The translations under genes were made by a program, and so were the position numbers. A stretch of DNA of 64,000 nucleotides from Sphingosinicella sp. BN140058 (GTDB taxonomy: Bacteria > Pseudomonadota > Alphaproteobacteria > Sphingomonadales > Sphingomonadaceae). The stretch lies in contig NZ_CP035501.1 in NCBI RefSeq assembly GCF_004135585.1, positions 5,589,501-5,653,500 of the forward strand, read 5' to 3'. This document shows positions 29,184-39,710 of this stretch, piece after piece (position 1 is the stretch's first letter; each line of letters starts with the position of its first letter). The notes beneath the pieces are model-generated. The model searched no databases. It was not told the DNA's origin and saw nothing but the letters and a program-made list of their open reading frames with translations.

Positions 29184-29981
29184 ATGCGTGATCCCCGGCC
29201 GCTCCTCGTCTTCGATTCCGGAATCGGCGGCCTTTCCGTACTGCGCCCGCTTCGGGCGTTGCTGCCGACCGCGCCGATCGTCTATGTCGCCGACAGCGCG
29301 GGCTACCCCTACGGCACCAAGAACGCGGCCGAGATCGAAGCGCGCGTGCCGGCCCTGCTCGGCCGCCTTGCCGAGCGGTTCGACCCCGAACTGATCGTCA
29401 TCGCCTGCAATACGGCTTCGACGATCGCGCTCGACGTCGTCCGTGCGGCGCTCGATCTTCCGATCGTCGGCACCGTGCCGGCGATCAAGCCGGCTGCGGC
29501 CGTCTCTCAGACACGCGCTATCGGCGTTCTCGGCACCGAAGCGACGGTGCGACAGCCTTATGTCGATCGTCTCGCCGCCGAATTCGCCGCCGATTGTACG
29601 GTCGTGCGACATGGTTCGGCGGAACTGGTCGATCTCGCCGAAGCGAAACTTCGCGGCGAGCGCACCGATCCCGCCGCCTTCGCCCGAATCCTCGACGCGC
29701 TCTATGCAAGCGAAGGTGGCGCGCGCATCGACACGATCGTGCTCGCCTGCACCCATTTCCCGCTGGTGGAAGACGAACTCGCCGCCGCCTCGGCGCGGCC
29801 GATACGCTTCGTGGACGGCAAGGAGGGAATTGCCCGCCGGACCGCCTGGCTCACCCGCGATCACGTCTGGCCGGCGGAGGCGCCGGAAGGGCGCGCCGTG
29901 TTCACGGGCCGAACGACGGCGATCGAGCCTTACCGCACGGGCCTCGCCGCCTTCGGCCTGACCCGCGTAGAAACACTTTGA
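29184..29981 (+). CDS. murI: Glutamate racemase
   Basis: 265 residues; makes D-glutamate for peptidoglycan. It has FDSGIGGLSVLRPL, YVADSAGYPYGTK, the first catalytic Cys in VIACNTASTIAL and the second in VLACTHFPLVEDEL. It opens with an ATG at 29184 and is followed by hemA. Confidence 0.96.
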   Translation: MRDPRPLLVFDSGIGGLSVLRPLRALLPTAPIVYVADSAGYPYGTKNAAEIEARVPALLGRLAERFDPELIVIACNTASTIALDVVRAALDLPIVGTVPAIKPAAAVSQTRAIGVLGTEATVRQPYVDRLAAEFAADCTVVRHGSAELVDLAEAKLRGERTDPAAFARILDALYASEGGARIDTIVLACTHFPLVEDELAAASARPIRFVDGKEGIARRTAWLTRDHVWPAEAPEGRAVFTGRTTAIEPYRTGLAAFGLTRVETL

Positions 29982-30067
29982 AATCATCGCTCTTGCAGGT
30001 CGGCTTCGGCTAGCCATGTGAGAGCGGAATCGCTATGGGTTGGCAACGAGCCCCGGGGAGCGGACTT

Positions 30068-31282
30068 TTGGATTATCAGCGGATTTTCGCGCAGGCGATC
30101 GACCGGCTTCATGCCGAGGGCCGGTATCGGGTGTTCATCGACATCCTGCGCAACAAGGGCGCCTTTCCGAACGCGCGCTGCTTTGCCGGGCATAACGGCC
30201 CCAAGCCGATCACCGTGTGGTGTTCGAACGATTATCTGGCGATGGGTCAGCATCCGTCGGTGATCGCGGCGATGGAGGAGGCGCTGCACGATGTCGGTGC
30301 CGGCTCCGGCGGCACCCGCAACATCGGCGGCAACACCCATTATCATGTCGATCTCGAGGCCGAGCTCGCCGATCTCCACGGCAAGGAAGCGGCGCTGCTG
30401 TTCACCTCGGGCTACATTTCGAACGAGGCGACGCTCTCGACGCTCGGCAAGCTGCTGCCGGGCTGCGTGATCTTTTCCGACGAACTCAACCACGCCTCGA
30501 TGATCGCCGGCATCCGCACCTCGGGCTGCGAGAAGCAGATCTTCCGCCACAACGATCTGGCGCATCTCGAAGAGCTGCTCGCCGCCGCCGATCCGGACGT
30601 GCCCAAGCTGATCGCGTTCGAGAGCGTCTATTCGATGGACGGCGACGTCGCCCCGATCGCCGACATCTGCGATCTCGCCGACAAGTATAATGCGATCACC
30701 TATCTCGACGAGGTCCACGCCGTCGGCATGTACGGTGCCCGCGGCGGCGGCATTTCGGAGCGGGACGCGGTCGCCCACCGCCTGACCATCATCGAAGGCA
30801 CATTGGGCAAGGCGTTCGGCGTGATGGGCGGCTACATCGCCGCCGACAGGAACATCGTCGACGTGATCCGCTCCTATGCGCCCGGCTTCATCTTCACGAC
30901 GTCGCTGTCGCCGGTGCTGGTCGCCGGCGCGCTCGCCAGCGTCCGCCACCTCAAGGCGTCCAGCGCCGAGCGCGAGGGCCAGCAGGCCGCCGCCGCGCAG
31001 CTGAAGACGATCTTCGCCGACGCCGGGCTGCCGGTGATGGCATCGACCACCCACATCGTGCCGCTGATGGTCGGCGATCCGGTCAAGGCCAAGAAGATCA
31101 GCGACATCCTGCTCGCCGAATACGGCGTCTACGTCCAGCCGATCAACTATCCCACCGTCCCCCGCGGCACCGAACGCCTCCGCTTCACCCCGGGCCCAAG
31201 CCACGACACCGCGATGATGCGCGAACTCGCCGAGGCCCTCGTCGAGATTTGGGACCGGCTCGAACTCAGGGTGGCTGCCTAA
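30068..31282 (+). CDS. hemA: 5-aminolevulinate synthase
   Basis: A 404-residue PLP enzyme that condenses glycine and succinyl-CoA, the C4 route to heme typical of alphaproteobacteria. Visible are [50 protein letters not shown] and the PLP lysine in [11 protein letters not shown]. The TTG at 30068 yields the family's [14 protein letters not shown] start and follows GGGGAGCGG; the ATG at 30035 would add 11 extra residues. Confidence 0.96.
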   Translation: MDYQRIFAQAIDRLHAEGRYRVFIDILRNKGAFPNARCFAGHNGPKPITVWCSNDYLAMGQHPSVIAAMEEALHDVGAGSGGTRNIGGNTHYHVDLEAELADLHGKEAALLFTSGYISNEATLSTLGKLLPGCVIFSDELNHASMIAGIRTSGCEKQIFRHNDLAHLEELLAAADPDVPKLIAFESVYSMDGDVAPIADICDLADKYNAITYLDEVHAVGMYGARGGGISERDAVAHRLTIIEGTLGKAFGVMGGYIAADRNIVDVIRSYAPGFIFTTSLSPVLVAGALASVRHLKASSAEREGQQAAAAQLKTIFADAGLPVMASTTHIVPLMVGDPVKAKKISDILLAEYGVYVQPINYPTVPRGTERLRFTPGPSHDTAMMRELAEALVEIWDRLELRVAA

Positions 31283-31335
31283 CCAGCACGAGCGCTCCCC
31301 TGCTCTCGCGTTTCGTGTCGGAACTCGCGATTGCG

Positions 31336-31353
31336 GGCGAACACCCGTTCGCC
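31336..31353. terminator. Hairpin between hemA and rpiB
   Basis: A perfect 7-bp stem GGCGAAC/GTTCGCC with loop ACCC lies 53 bp after hemA. There is no T-run after it. It could be a Rho-assisted terminator for hemA or an operator. Confidence 0.35.
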
Positions 31354-31391
31354 TAGAGAGGCGTCTTCATTCAAAAGCGGAGTCTCGCGGC

Positions 31392-31846
<455 letters not shown>

Positions 31847-31850
<4 letters not shown>

Positions 31851-33175
31851 GCACCCGCCCAGCCAATGATCTGCCCGCCAACGATCTGAGCGACGTTCAG
31901 CCCGACGGCTTCTTCACCCAGCGCCTCCGTGGCGCCGACAGCGCGGTGGCCGATGCGATCGCCGCCGAACTCGACCGCCAGCAGAACCAGATCGAGCTGA
32001 TCGCCTCCGAAAACATCGTCTCGCGCGCCGTGCTCGAAGCACAGGGATCGGTGCTGACCAACAAATATGCCGAAGGCTATCCCGGCCGCCGTTACTATCA
32101 GGGCTGCGCGCCGTCGGACTCGGTCGAAACGCTTGCGATCGAGCGCGCCAAGCAGCTGTTCGGCTGCGGCTTCGTCAACGTTCAGCCGCATTCCGGCGCA
32201 CAGGCGAACGGTGCCGTGATGCTCGCTCTGACCAAGCCGGGCGACACCATCCTCGGCCTCTCGCTCGACGCCGGCGGCCATCTCACCCACGGCGCCAAGC
32301 CGGCAATGTCGGGCAAATGGTTCAACGCCGTCCAATATGGCGTTCGCAAGGAAGATCATCTGATCGACTTCGATCAGGTCGAGAGCCTCGCCAAGGAGCA
32401 CAAGCCGCGGCTGATCATCGCCGGCGGCTCGGCCTATCCCCGCCACATCGATTTCGCCCGCTTCCGCGCGATCGCGGACGAGGTCGGTGCGCTGCTGATG
32501 GTCGACATGGCCCACTTTGCCGGGCTCGTCGCCGCCGGCGAGCACCCGACGCCCTTCGGCCACGCCCATGTCGTCACCACCACCACCCACAAGACGCTGC
32601 GCGGTCCACGCGGCGGCATGGTGCTTACCGATGACGAGGACATCGCCAAGAAGATCAACTCGGCCGTCTTCCCGGGTCTGCAGGGCGGGCCGCTGATGCA
32701 CGTCATCGCCGCCAAGGCGGTCGCCTTCGGCGAAGCGCTGGAGCCGGGCTTCAAGACCTATGCGAAGGCGGTGATCGCCAACGCCAAGGCGCTTGCCGGG
32801 CGGCTTCAGGAGCGTGGTGCGGCGCTCGTCGCCGGCGGCACCGACACCCACCTCGCGCTGGTCGACCTCACCCCGCTCGGCATCACGGGCCGCGACGCCG
32901 ACGAGGCGCTCGAGCGGTCGGCGATCACCTGCAACAAGAACGGCATTCCGTTCGATCCGCTCCCGCCGATCAAGACCAGCGGCATCCGCGTCGGCTCGCC
33001 GGCCGGTACCACCCGCGGCTTCGGCGTTCCGGAATTCCGCGACATCGCCGACATGATCGCGGACGTGCTCGACGGCCTCAAGGCCAACGGCCATGACGGC
33101 AACGCGGCGGTCGAGGCCGAGGTCAAGGCGCGGGTGCGTGCACTCTGCGCCCGCTTCCCGATCTACCAGGATTAA
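31847..33175 (+). CDS. glyA: Serine hydroxymethyltransferase
   Basis: A 442-residue PLP enzyme converting serine and tetrahydrofolate to glycine and methylene-THF. It has [53 protein letters not shown], and the PLP Lys in [16 protein letters not shown]. The ATG lies in the rpiB stop. Glycine from this enzyme would feed hemA, two genes upstream. nrdR follows 8 bp later. Confidence 0.97.
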
Positions 33176-33183
33176 GCCCGGCT

Positions 33184-33645
33184 TTGCGTTGCCCTTTCTG
33201 CTCCCATGAAAACAGCCAGGTGAAGGATAGCCGTCCCAGCGAGGACGGCACCTCCATCCGGCGCCGGCGCCAATGCGAGGATTGCGGTGCCCGTTTCACC
33301 ACCTTCGAGCGCGTGCAGTTGCGCGAGCTCAACGTGGTGAAATCGGGCAGTCGGCGCGAGCCGTTCGACCGCACCAAGCTCGATCGCTCGATCGCCATCG
33401 CCTGCCGCAAGCGGCCGGTGCCGCAGGAACGGATCGATCGTCTCGTCTCCTCGATCCAGCGCCAGGTGGAGACGAGCGGCGAGAGCGAGATCGACTCCAC
33501 GCGCATCGGGGAGATGGTGATGGACGGTTTGAAGGCGCTCGATCCGGTCGCCTACATCCGCTTCGCCAGCGTCTACAAGGATTTCACCGAAGCACGCGAC
33601 TTCGAGGAATTTGCCGGCTCGGTCGGCGAGATCGGCCGCGAGTGA
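33184..33645 (+). CDS. nrdR: Transcriptional repressor NrdR
   Basis: A 153-residue repressor of ribonucleotide reductase genes. The N-terminal zinc ribbon is CPFC...[13 protein letters not shown], followed by an ATP-cone domain (about 49-139) with [19 protein letters not shown]. The start is TTG at 33184. It overlaps trmJ by 4 nt. Confidence 0.95.
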   Translation: MRCPFCSHENSQVKDSRPSEDGTSIRRRRQCEDCGARFTTFERVQLRELNVVKSGSRREPFDRTKLDRSIAIACRKRPVPQERIDRLVSSIQRQVETSGESEIDSTRIGEMVMDGLKALDPVAYIRFASVYKDFTEARDFEEFAGSVGEIGRE

Positions 33646-34376
33646 CGACCTCCGCCCCTCCCCCGGCGATCGTGCTGGTCCGTCCGCAGCTCGGCGAAAA
33701 TATCGGCAAGGCCGCGCGCGCGATGCTGAATTTCGGCCTCACCGACCTGCGGCTGGTCACACCGCGCGACGGCTGGCCCAATCCCGCGGCCGGCCCGGCG
33801 GCATCGGGCGCCGACATCGTGCTCGAGCAGGCGCGCGTCTATGACAGCGTCGCCGAAGCGGTGGGAGACTGCGTCCACGTTTATGCGACCACGGTGCGCA
33901 AGCGCGGCCTGGTTGTGCCGGTCGTCACACCGGAGGAAGTCGCCCGCGAGATCCGCAAACAGGCGGAGCCTTCGGCGATCCTGTTCGGCGCCGAACGTGC
34001 GGGGCTCGAGACCGACGAGGTCGCCATCGCCGGCAAGATCGTCACGGTGCCGATCAACCCGGAATTCCGCTCGCTGAACCTCGCCCAGGCGGTGATCCTG
34101 CTCGCTTATGAATGGTCCAAGCATGGCGATCTGCTGATCCCGACCGAGGGCGACGAGCACGAACCGCAAGCGACGCAGGGTCAGCTCGAAGGCCTGATCG
34201 GGCAGCTCGAGGACTCGCTTGATGCCGCCGGCTATTTCTACCCGCCCGATCGCACCCCGGCGACCAAGAACACGATCCGCACCCTGATCACCAAGGCCGG
34301 ATGGTCAAACCGGGAGGTGCAGGCGATGCGCGGCATGGTCCGCGCCCTGGTCAATCCGCGGCCACCGCGCGACTGA
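33642..34376 (+). CDS. trmJ: tRNA/rRNA 2'-O-methyltransferase, TrmJ-like SPOUT protein
   Basis: 244 residues of the SpoU/TrmH superfamily. The knot region is shown by [33 protein letters not shown] and [21 protein letters not shown]. TrmJ methylates position 32 of several tRNAs; the C-terminal extension fits TrmJ rather than TrmH. The GTG start is inside the nrdR stop (GTGA). RlmB-like or LasT-like specificity is a remaining alternative. Confidence 0.88.
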   Translation: MTTSAPPPAIVLVRPQLGENIGKAARAMLNFGLTDLRLVTPRDGWPNPAAGPAASGADIVLEQARVYDSVAEAVGDCVHVYATTVRKRGLVVPVVTPEEVAREIRKQAEPSAILFGAERAGLETDEVAIAGKIVTVPINPEFRSLNLAQAVILLAYEWSKHGDLLIPTEGDEHEPQATQGQLEGLIGQLEDSLDAAGYFYPPDRTPATKNTIRTLITKAGWSNREVQAMRGMVRALVNPRPPRD

Positions 34377-34389
34377 GCGCAACGGTCTT

Positions 34390-34417
34390 CCGGCCTCTTC
34401 CCGCGAGAAGAGGCCGG
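34390..34417. terminator. Hairpin between convergent trmJ and chorismate mutase
   Basis: A perfect 10-bp stem CCGGCCTCTT/AAGAGGCCGG with an 8-nt loop fills the 42-bp gap between the two stop codons. No long T-run follows on either strand; it probably serves both directions. Confidence 0.65.
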
Positions 34418-34418
34418 A

Positions 34419-34739
34419 TCAGGCCTGTGCGGCCGGTGTCGCGTCGAAGCGGCCTAGCTCGTAGGCGATCGAGCTCTCGACCAGCCGCTCCCACAGATTG
34501 GCGACAAGCTCAACCGGCACGTCGAGCTCGCGGGCGTGATCGGCCACGTTGCCGAGCACCTGCGCCTTGCGGCCCTCGTCGCGAACCGTTTCCCGCTCCG
34601 TCTTGATGCGCGCGGCGGCGTCCATGTAGCGGAAGCGCTCGGCTATCAGCTCGACGAGCAAGCGATCGAGACTGTCGACGCCGGCGCGTACTTCGGACAT
34701 GGTCCGGCACTCTGCCGGCGGAGTGATATCGAATTCCAT
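34419..34739 (-). CDS. Chorismate mutase, AroQ class
   Basis: A 106-residue all-helical protein. It shows the AroQ pattern RAGVDSLDRLLVELIAERFRYM, then RIKTERETVRDEGRKAQVL and an ending helix with WERLVESSIAYE. It carries conserved Arg, Lys and Glu positions for converting chorismate to prephenate. It could also act as an isochorismate pyruvate lyase (PchB-like), but no siderophore genes are near. Confidence 0.85.
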   Translation of the reverse strand: MEFDITPPAECRTMSEVRAGVDSLDRLLVELIAERFRYMDAAARIKTERETVRDEGRKAQVLGNVADHARELDVPVELVANLWERLVESSIAYELGRFDATPAAQA

Positions 34740-34969
34740 GGCGGCCGCTTAGAACGAGTTCGGCCGACGGGAAAGGGCTTCGCGGCTTCCGACGCGCAGA
34801 GCGGTCGATGGCCACGCATCCACCCGCTTTTGCTTGACTTCTCCAGACCTCGCCGCCATGTGCCGGCCTTCGCAATTGGCCCCGCACTCCGGTGAAGCGG
34901 TGGCCGCGTCCGGTGCATGCCGGGCGGTGCGGTTCCGGAACACAGCAACCAAGCAGATTGGACCGACAC

Positions 34970-35584
34970 ATGAGCAAGCGCAGCAGCGCCAAGTACAAAC
35001 TCGACCGGCGCATGGGCGAGAACGTCTTCGGACGTCCGAAGAGCCCGGTCAACAAGCGCGAATACGGCCCCGGCCAGCACGGTCAGCGCCGCAAGGGCAA
35101 AATGTCCGATTTCGGCATCCAGCTCCGCGCCAAGCAGAAGCTCAAGGGCTATTACGGCGACGTCACCGAGAAGCAGTTCAAGAAGACGTTCACCGAAGCC
35201 GCCCGCATGAAGGGCGACACCTCGCAGAACCTGATCGGCCTGCTCGAGCGTCGCCTCGACATGATCGTCTATCGCGCCAAGTTCGCGCCGACCATCTGGG
35301 CCGCCCGTCAGATCGTCAGCCACGGCCACATCCGCGTCAACGGCGTGAAGTGCAACATCGCTTCCCGCCGCGTGAACGTCGGCGACGTGATCGAGCTCGG
35401 TCCGAAGGCGCGCGAGATGGCGCTGGTGCTGGAAGCGCAGGGCCTCGCCGAGCGCGAGATCCCCGATTACGTCAGCCCCGATGGCGCCGCCAAGGTCACC
35501 TACACCCGCGTCCCGACGCTGGACGAGGTGCCCTATCCGGTGCGCATGGAGCCGAACCTGGTCGTGGAATTCTATTCGCGCTGA
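34970..35584 (+). CDS. rpsD: 30S ribosomal protein S4
   Basis: 204 residues: [19 protein letters not shown] start, the basic [15 protein letters not shown] segment, and the S4 RNA-binding domain ([15 protein letters not shown]...[14 protein letters not shown]). S4 nucleates 30S assembly. The 230 bp upstream hold its promoter and leader; no S4-binding pseudoknot could be recognised by eye. Confidence 0.98.
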   Translation: MSKRSSAKYKLDRRMGENVFGRPKSPVNKREYGPGQHGQRRKGKMSDFGIQLRAKQKLKGYYGDVTEKQFKKTFTEAARMKGDTSQNLIGLLERRLDMIVYRAKFAPTIWAARQIVSHGHIRVNGVKCNIASRRVNVGDVIELGPKAREMALVLEAQGLAEREIPDYVSPDGAAKVTYTRVPTLDEVPYPVRMEPNLVVEFYSR

Positions 35585-35608
35585 TCAGGCTCGACCTCGA
35601 AGCTACCG

Positions 35609-35637
35609 ACGGCCGTCCCCTTGGGGGCGGCCGTTTT
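35609..35637 (+). terminator. Rho-independent terminator of rpsD
   Basis: A 12-bp stem (ACGGCCG, U-G, CCCC) with a TT loop, followed by TTTT. It starts 25 bp after the rpsD stop. Confidence 0.9.
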
Positions 35638-35740
35638 GCTTTGGATCTCTCCACACGGCTGCTCGTCAGGACGCATGCTTGCGCGGCTTCGGCCGGAATG
35701 CCAAAGCGCGGGCACAAAGCCGCCTGGAGGAAGTCGCCCG

Positions 35741-37405
35741 ATGTTCGCCGAACGCCTGCCACGAACCGCTGCCGCATTCCTTCTGATGGGCACCGCCGCC
35801 GCCACCTTGGGTGCGCCCGCGTCCGCGGCTGGACTGGTCCCGATCTCGCTCGAAACCGTCCGGTCCGCGACGCGGACGATGTCCGATGACAGCTTCGAAG
35901 GGCGCGCGCCGACCACCGCCGGCGAGGAGAAGACGGTCGCCTTCATCGCCGACCAATTCCGCAAGGCCGGGCTGAAGCCGGGCAACAAGGGTGGCTGGTA
36001 TCAGAACGTACCGTTGGTCGAAAATACCGCCACGCCGTCGCAGATGACGATCGCCGGCGGCAGCGCACCGCTCACCTTCGATTATCGGAAGGACTTCGTC
36101 GCCAACACCTATCAGGTGCAGCCGCGCACCGAGCTTGCCGGTTCGGAGCTCGTCTTCGTCGGCTACGGCATCAATGCGCCGGAGCGTGGCTGGAACGATT
36201 ATGCCGGCCTCGACGTGCGCGGCAAGACCGTGGTGATTCTGGTCAACGATCCCGACTGGCAGGAGTCCGGCCTCGAGGGCCGCTTCGGCGGCAAGGCGAT
36301 GACCTATTACGGCCGATGGACCTACAAATATGAGGAAGCCGCGCGGCAGGGCGCCGCCGGCGCGCTGATCGTCCATCAGACCGAACCGGCGGCCTACGGA
36401 TGGAACGTCGTCCAGTCCTCCTGGACCGGCGCGCAGTACAATATGGACGATCCCAAAAACCACATGGACCAGTCGAAGCTGGTCGGTTGGCTCACCGAGG
36501 ATGCGGCCCAGCGCCTGTTCGCCGCCTCGGGCAAGGATCTGACGGCGCTGGCCGCGGCGGCGAAGCAGCCGGGCTTCAAGGCCGTCCCGCTCGGCACCAA
36601 GGTTTCGATCCGTCTCGACAACCAGATCAAGCGCCAGGCCTCGCGCAACGTGGTCGGGATCCTCCCCGGCGCCAAACGCCCGAACGAATATGTCATCTAC
36701 ACCGCCCATTGGGACCATCTCGGCCGCTGCGACGCCGATCCGGCGGGCGACGACATCTGCAATGGCGCCGTCGACAACGCCAGCGGCACCGCCGGATTGA
36801 TCGCGCTCGCCGAGGCGCATGAGAAGGCCGGCGCCGCCGACCGCTCGATCGTCTTCGTCGCCGTAACCGGGGAAGAATCGGGCCTGCTCGGATCGCAATA
36901 TTATGCGGAGAACCCGATATATCCGCTCGCCAGCACAGTCGGCGGGATCAATATGGACAGCCTCAGCCTGGCCGGCGACGCACGCGACTTCGTCGCCGTC
37001 GGCGGCGGCAAATCCGAACTCGACGACTATCTCGGCCGTGCGCTCAACGGCCTGACAGTCAAGCCGGAGCCTTCACCGCAGGCAGGCTATTATTATCGCT
37101 CCGACCATTTCAGCCTCGCCAAGAAGGGCGTGCCGATGCTCTACGCGAAGCTCGGCAACGATCTCGTCAATGGCGGCACGGCCGCCGGCGAGGCGTGGCA
37201 GGCGAAATATCGCGCGGAACGGTATCACGGCCCCAATGACGAGTTCGACCCCAATTGGGACTGGTCGGGCGCGCTCCACGAGTTGCAGATCTACTGGCAG
37301 ATCGGCCGTGATCTCGCCACCGGATCAAGCTGGCCGAACTGGAACGAAGGCGACGAATTCCGCGCGATCCGCGATCGGTCGCGCAGCGGAGCGGCGGCAC
37401 GATGA
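35741..37405 (+). CDS. M28-family zinc peptidase with PA domain
   Basis: A 554-residue exported aminopeptidase-like protein. A Sec signal peptide (about 1-29, ending ASAAG) is followed by the protease-associated insert (about 120-260, SELVFVGYGINAPERGWNDYAG) and the M28 domain. The metal ligands are seen in TAHWDHLG, GAVDNASGTAG, AVTGEESGLLGSQYY, GINMDSL and YYRSDHFSLAKKG. The start at 35741 follows GGAGGAAG. It overlaps the agmatine deiminase gene by 4 nt. Confidence 0.92.
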   Translation: MFAERLPRTAAAFLLMGTAAATLGAPASAAGLVPISLETVRSATRTMSDDSFEGRAPTTAGEEKTVAFIADQFRKAGLKPGNKGGWYQNVPLVENTATPSQMTIAGGSAPLTFDYRKDFVANTYQVQPRTELAGSELVFVGYGINAPERGWNDYAGLDVRGKTVVILVNDPDWQESGLEGRFGGKAMTYYGRWTYKYEEAARQGAAGALIVHQTEPAAYGWNVVQSSWTGAQYNMDDPKNHMDQSKLVGWLTEDAAQRLFAASGKDLTALAAAAKQPGFKAVPLGTKVSIRLDNQIKRQASRNVVGILPGAKRPNEYVIYTAHWDHLGRCDADPAGDDICNGAVDNASGTAGLIALAEAHEKAGAADRSIVFVAVTGEESGLLGSQYYAENPIYPLASTVGGINMDSLSLAGDARDFVAVGGGKSELDDYLGRALNGLTVKPEPSPQAGYYYRSDHFSLAKKGVPMLYAKLGNDLVNGGTAAGEAWQAKYRAERYHGPNDEFDPNWDWSGALHELQIYWQIGRDLATGSSWPNWNEGDEFRAIRDRSRSGAAAR

Positions 37406-38379
37406 ACCTGCGTCAGATCGCCGAGTGGGGCGAGCACGAATTCGTCTGGATCGGCTTTCCGAGCCACGCCGATCTTTGGCTCGAGGATCTCGCCGCCGCC
37501 CAGGCCGAGGTCGCCGCATTCGCTGCGGCGGTGCATGCCGATGGGCTTGGCGAAGAGGTGCGACTGGTCGCCGCCGATCCCGCGGCCGCCCGCCGCGCCG
37601 CCGAGCTCGCGCCGTTCGCGACGGTGGTGCAGGAGATATTCGGCGACATCTGGCTTCGAGACACGGGCCCGATCATCCTTGGCCGTGGCGCAAATCGGGT
37701 TCCGAGCTGCTTCCGGTTCAACGGATGGGGCGGCAAATACGATCTGGAGGGCGACGACACGATCGGCCTCCGGCTCGCCAACAGCGCCGGCCTCGATCCG
37801 CGGGCTCACGACTGGATCCTCGAAGGCGGCGCGATCGACGCCGACGGCACCGGCCTTCTCGTCACCACCGAGCAATGCCTGCTCAATCCGAACCGCAACC
37901 CGGGTCTCGATCGCGCCGCGATCGAGGCGCGTCTGCGCGAGGATCTCGGCGCCGATCGCATCCTGTGGCTCGGCGAAGGCCTGCTCAACGATCATACCGA
38001 TGGCCATGTCGACAATCTCGCCCGCTTCATCGGCGAGAACCGGCTTGCTCTGCCGAGCCCCGCGGGACACGACGATCCGAATGCTGCCATCTATGCCGAC
38101 GCGCGCCGGCGGGCCGAGGCAGCGGGTGTCGAGGTGGTCCCGGTCCCCTCCCCGGGAGCCGTCGAGCGCGATGGCGAGATTGTTCCGGCTTCCTATATGA
38201 ACTTCTACATCGGCAATGCGGCGGTCGTGATCCCGGTCTACGGCGCGCCGAACGATGACGCCGCCGTCGAGGCGATCGGCGCACTCTTCCCCGGCCGCAA
38301 GGCGGTGGGCCTGCGCGCCGATCATGTTCTCACCGGGGGCGGCAGCTTCCACTGCATCAGCCAGCAAATGCCGGCCTGA
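37402..38379 (+). CDS. aguA: Agmatine deiminase
   Basis: A 325-residue guanidino-group-modifying enzyme that converts agmatine to N-carbamoylputrescine and ammonia. It shows GDIWLRDTGPI, FNGWGGKYDLEGDD, LEGGAIDADGTG, LNDHTDGHVDNLARF and the catalytic Cys in GGGSFHCISQQ near the C-terminus. It is coupled to the M28 peptidase and followed 25 bp later by the next pathway enzyme. Peptidylarginine deiminase of the same fold is less likely given that neighbour. Confidence 0.94.
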   Translation: MNLRQIAEWGEHEFVWIGFPSHADLWLEDLAAAQAEVAAFAAAVHADGLGEEVRLVAADPAAARRAAELAPFATVVQEIFGDIWLRDTGPIILGRGANRVPSCFRFNGWGGKYDLEGDDTIGLRLANSAGLDPRAHDWILEGGAIDADGTGLLVTTEQCLLNPNRNPGLDRAAIEARLREDLGADRILWLGEGLLNDHTDGHVDNLARFIGENRLALPSPAGHDDPNAAIYADARRRAEAAGVEVVPVPSPGAVERDGEIVPASYMNFYIGNAAVVIPVYGAPNDDAAVEAIGALFPGRKAVGLRADHVLTGGGSFHCISQQMPA

Positions 38380-38404
38380 TGCCTTCAGGATCCCTCTACG
38401 CACT

Positions 38405-39253
38405 ATGACCACGATCACCGTCGCCGCCCTCCAGCTCGCCTTCACCGACGATGTCCAGGAGAATATCGCCGCCGTATCCGAGCTGGTCCGCGAAGCTGCG
38501 GCCAGGGGTGCGAAGCTGATCCTGCCGCCCGAGCTGTTCGAGGGTCATTATTTCTGTCGCACCCAGGACGAGGGCCACTTTACCCGCGCCCTGCCCGCCG
38601 ATGAGCATCCCGCGGTGCTGGCGATGCAGAAGCTTGCCGCAGAACTCGGCGTCTACATTCCGACCAGCTTCTTCGAGGCCGACGGTCATCATCACTACAA
38701 CAGCCTGGCGATGATCGACGATCAGGGCGCGGTGATGGGCGTCTATCGCAAGAGCCACATTCCCGATGGCCCGGGCTACTCGGAGAAATTCTATTTTCGG
38801 CCCGGCAACACCGGCTTCAAGACGTTCAAGACGCCGTATGGCAAGGTCGGGCCGGCCGTTTGCTGGGACCAATGGTATCCCGAGACCGCGCGCGCGCTGA
38901 TGCTCGACGGCGCCGAGATCCTGCTCTTCCCGACCGCGATCGGCACCGAGCCGCACGATCCCGATCTCGACACCAGCCGCCTCTGGCGCCGCGCGATGAT
39001 CGGCCATGCCGTCTCCAACGTCGTACCGGTGGTCGCCGCCAATCGCATCGGCACCGAGCATGGCCAGCGTTATTACGGCAACAGCTTCATCTGCGACGAA
39101 CGGGGCGACATCCAGGCGGAGTTCGGTGCAAGCGATACCGGCGTGCTGGTCGCAACGCTCGATCTGGCGCAGGCCCGTGCCCATCGTGCCGCGTTCGGCT
39201 TTTTCCGGGATCGCCGGCCGGAACTCTACGGCCGCATCAGCCAGGACATCTGA
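38405..39253 (+). CDS. aguB: N-carbamoylputrescine amidase
   Basis: A 282-residue nitrilase-superfamily amidase that makes putrescine, CO2 and ammonia. The catalytic triad is visible as Glu in LPPELFEGHYF, Lys in YRKSHIPDGPGY and Cys in AVCWDQWYPE. IGTEPHDPDLDT and HAAFGFFRDRRPELY-like segments fit AguB. With aguA it forms the two-step agmatine-to-putrescine route. Confidence 0.94.
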   Translation: MTTITVAALQLAFTDDVQENIAAVSELVREAAARGAKLILPPELFEGHYFCRTQDEGHFTRALPADEHPAVLAMQKLAAELGVYIPTSFFEADGHHHYNSLAMIDDQGAVMGVYRKSHIPDGPGYSEKFYFRPGNTGFKTFKTPYGKVGPAVCWDQWYPETARALMLDGAEILLFPTAIGTEPHDPDLDTSRLWRRAMIGHAVSNVVPVVAANRIGTEHGQRYYGNSFICDERGDIQAEFGASDTGVLVATLDLAQARAHRAAFGFFRDRRPELYGRISQDI

Positions 39254-39311
39254 CGAACGGACGGTCGCGACAGACTGTCCGCGACCGCCGGTCTGCGATA
39301 CGCTCGGCCGC

Positions 39312-39611
39312 ATGATGTTCGCCAAGCAGCTTCGGGAGGGCGTACGCGACGGCCGGATCACGTGCAGCGTCCGGATCTGGACCCGGCCGCACGTCAAGGT
39401 CGGCGGCCGATATTCGCTGGAAGGCGGCTACGTCGTCGTCGATGCTATTCGTCCGATCGCGCTTGGTGACGTCACGGGTGATCTTGCCCGCCGGTCCGGT
39501 TTCGCGGGCGTCGTGGATTTGCTGAAAACGGCCCGCCACGGCAGCGGCAGCAACATCTATTTCGTCGAGTTCCATTACGAACCGCCGGCAGAGAGCCCTG
39601 AAGCAACCTGA
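39312..39611 (+). CDS. Small ASCH-domain-like protein
   Basis: 99 residues. A KQLREGVRDGRITCSVRIWTRP start, a KVGGRYSLEGGYVVVDAI beta region and a GDVTGDLARRSGFAGVVDLL helix resemble the ASCH fold (RNA-binding/coactivator-like), and the codon use is normal. No function can be assigned. Adjacent ATGs at 39312 and 39315 both work. Confidence 0.65.
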   Translation: MMFAKQLREGVRDGRITCSVRIWTRPHVKVGGRYSLEGGYVVVDAIRPIALGDVTGDLARRSGFAGVVDLLKTARHGSGSNIYFVEFHYEPPAESPEAT

Positions 39612-39679
39612 TCTTTACGCTTGCCGGAGCAGGGAACGGAAAAGAGCGGGCTTTTCACGCCGCCGGACTGTATCCGTCC

Positions 39680-39685
39680 TATAAT
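39680..39685 (+). promoter_or_regulatory. Likely -10 element of the beta-lactamase-fold gene
   Basis: A perfect TATAAT stands 25 bp before the ATG at 39711. A -35 is poorly defined: TTCACG lies 20 bp upstream, a long spacer. Confidence 0.45.
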
Positions 39686-39710
39686 GGCGGCTGGAGTTGG
39701 AGCGTAGCCG

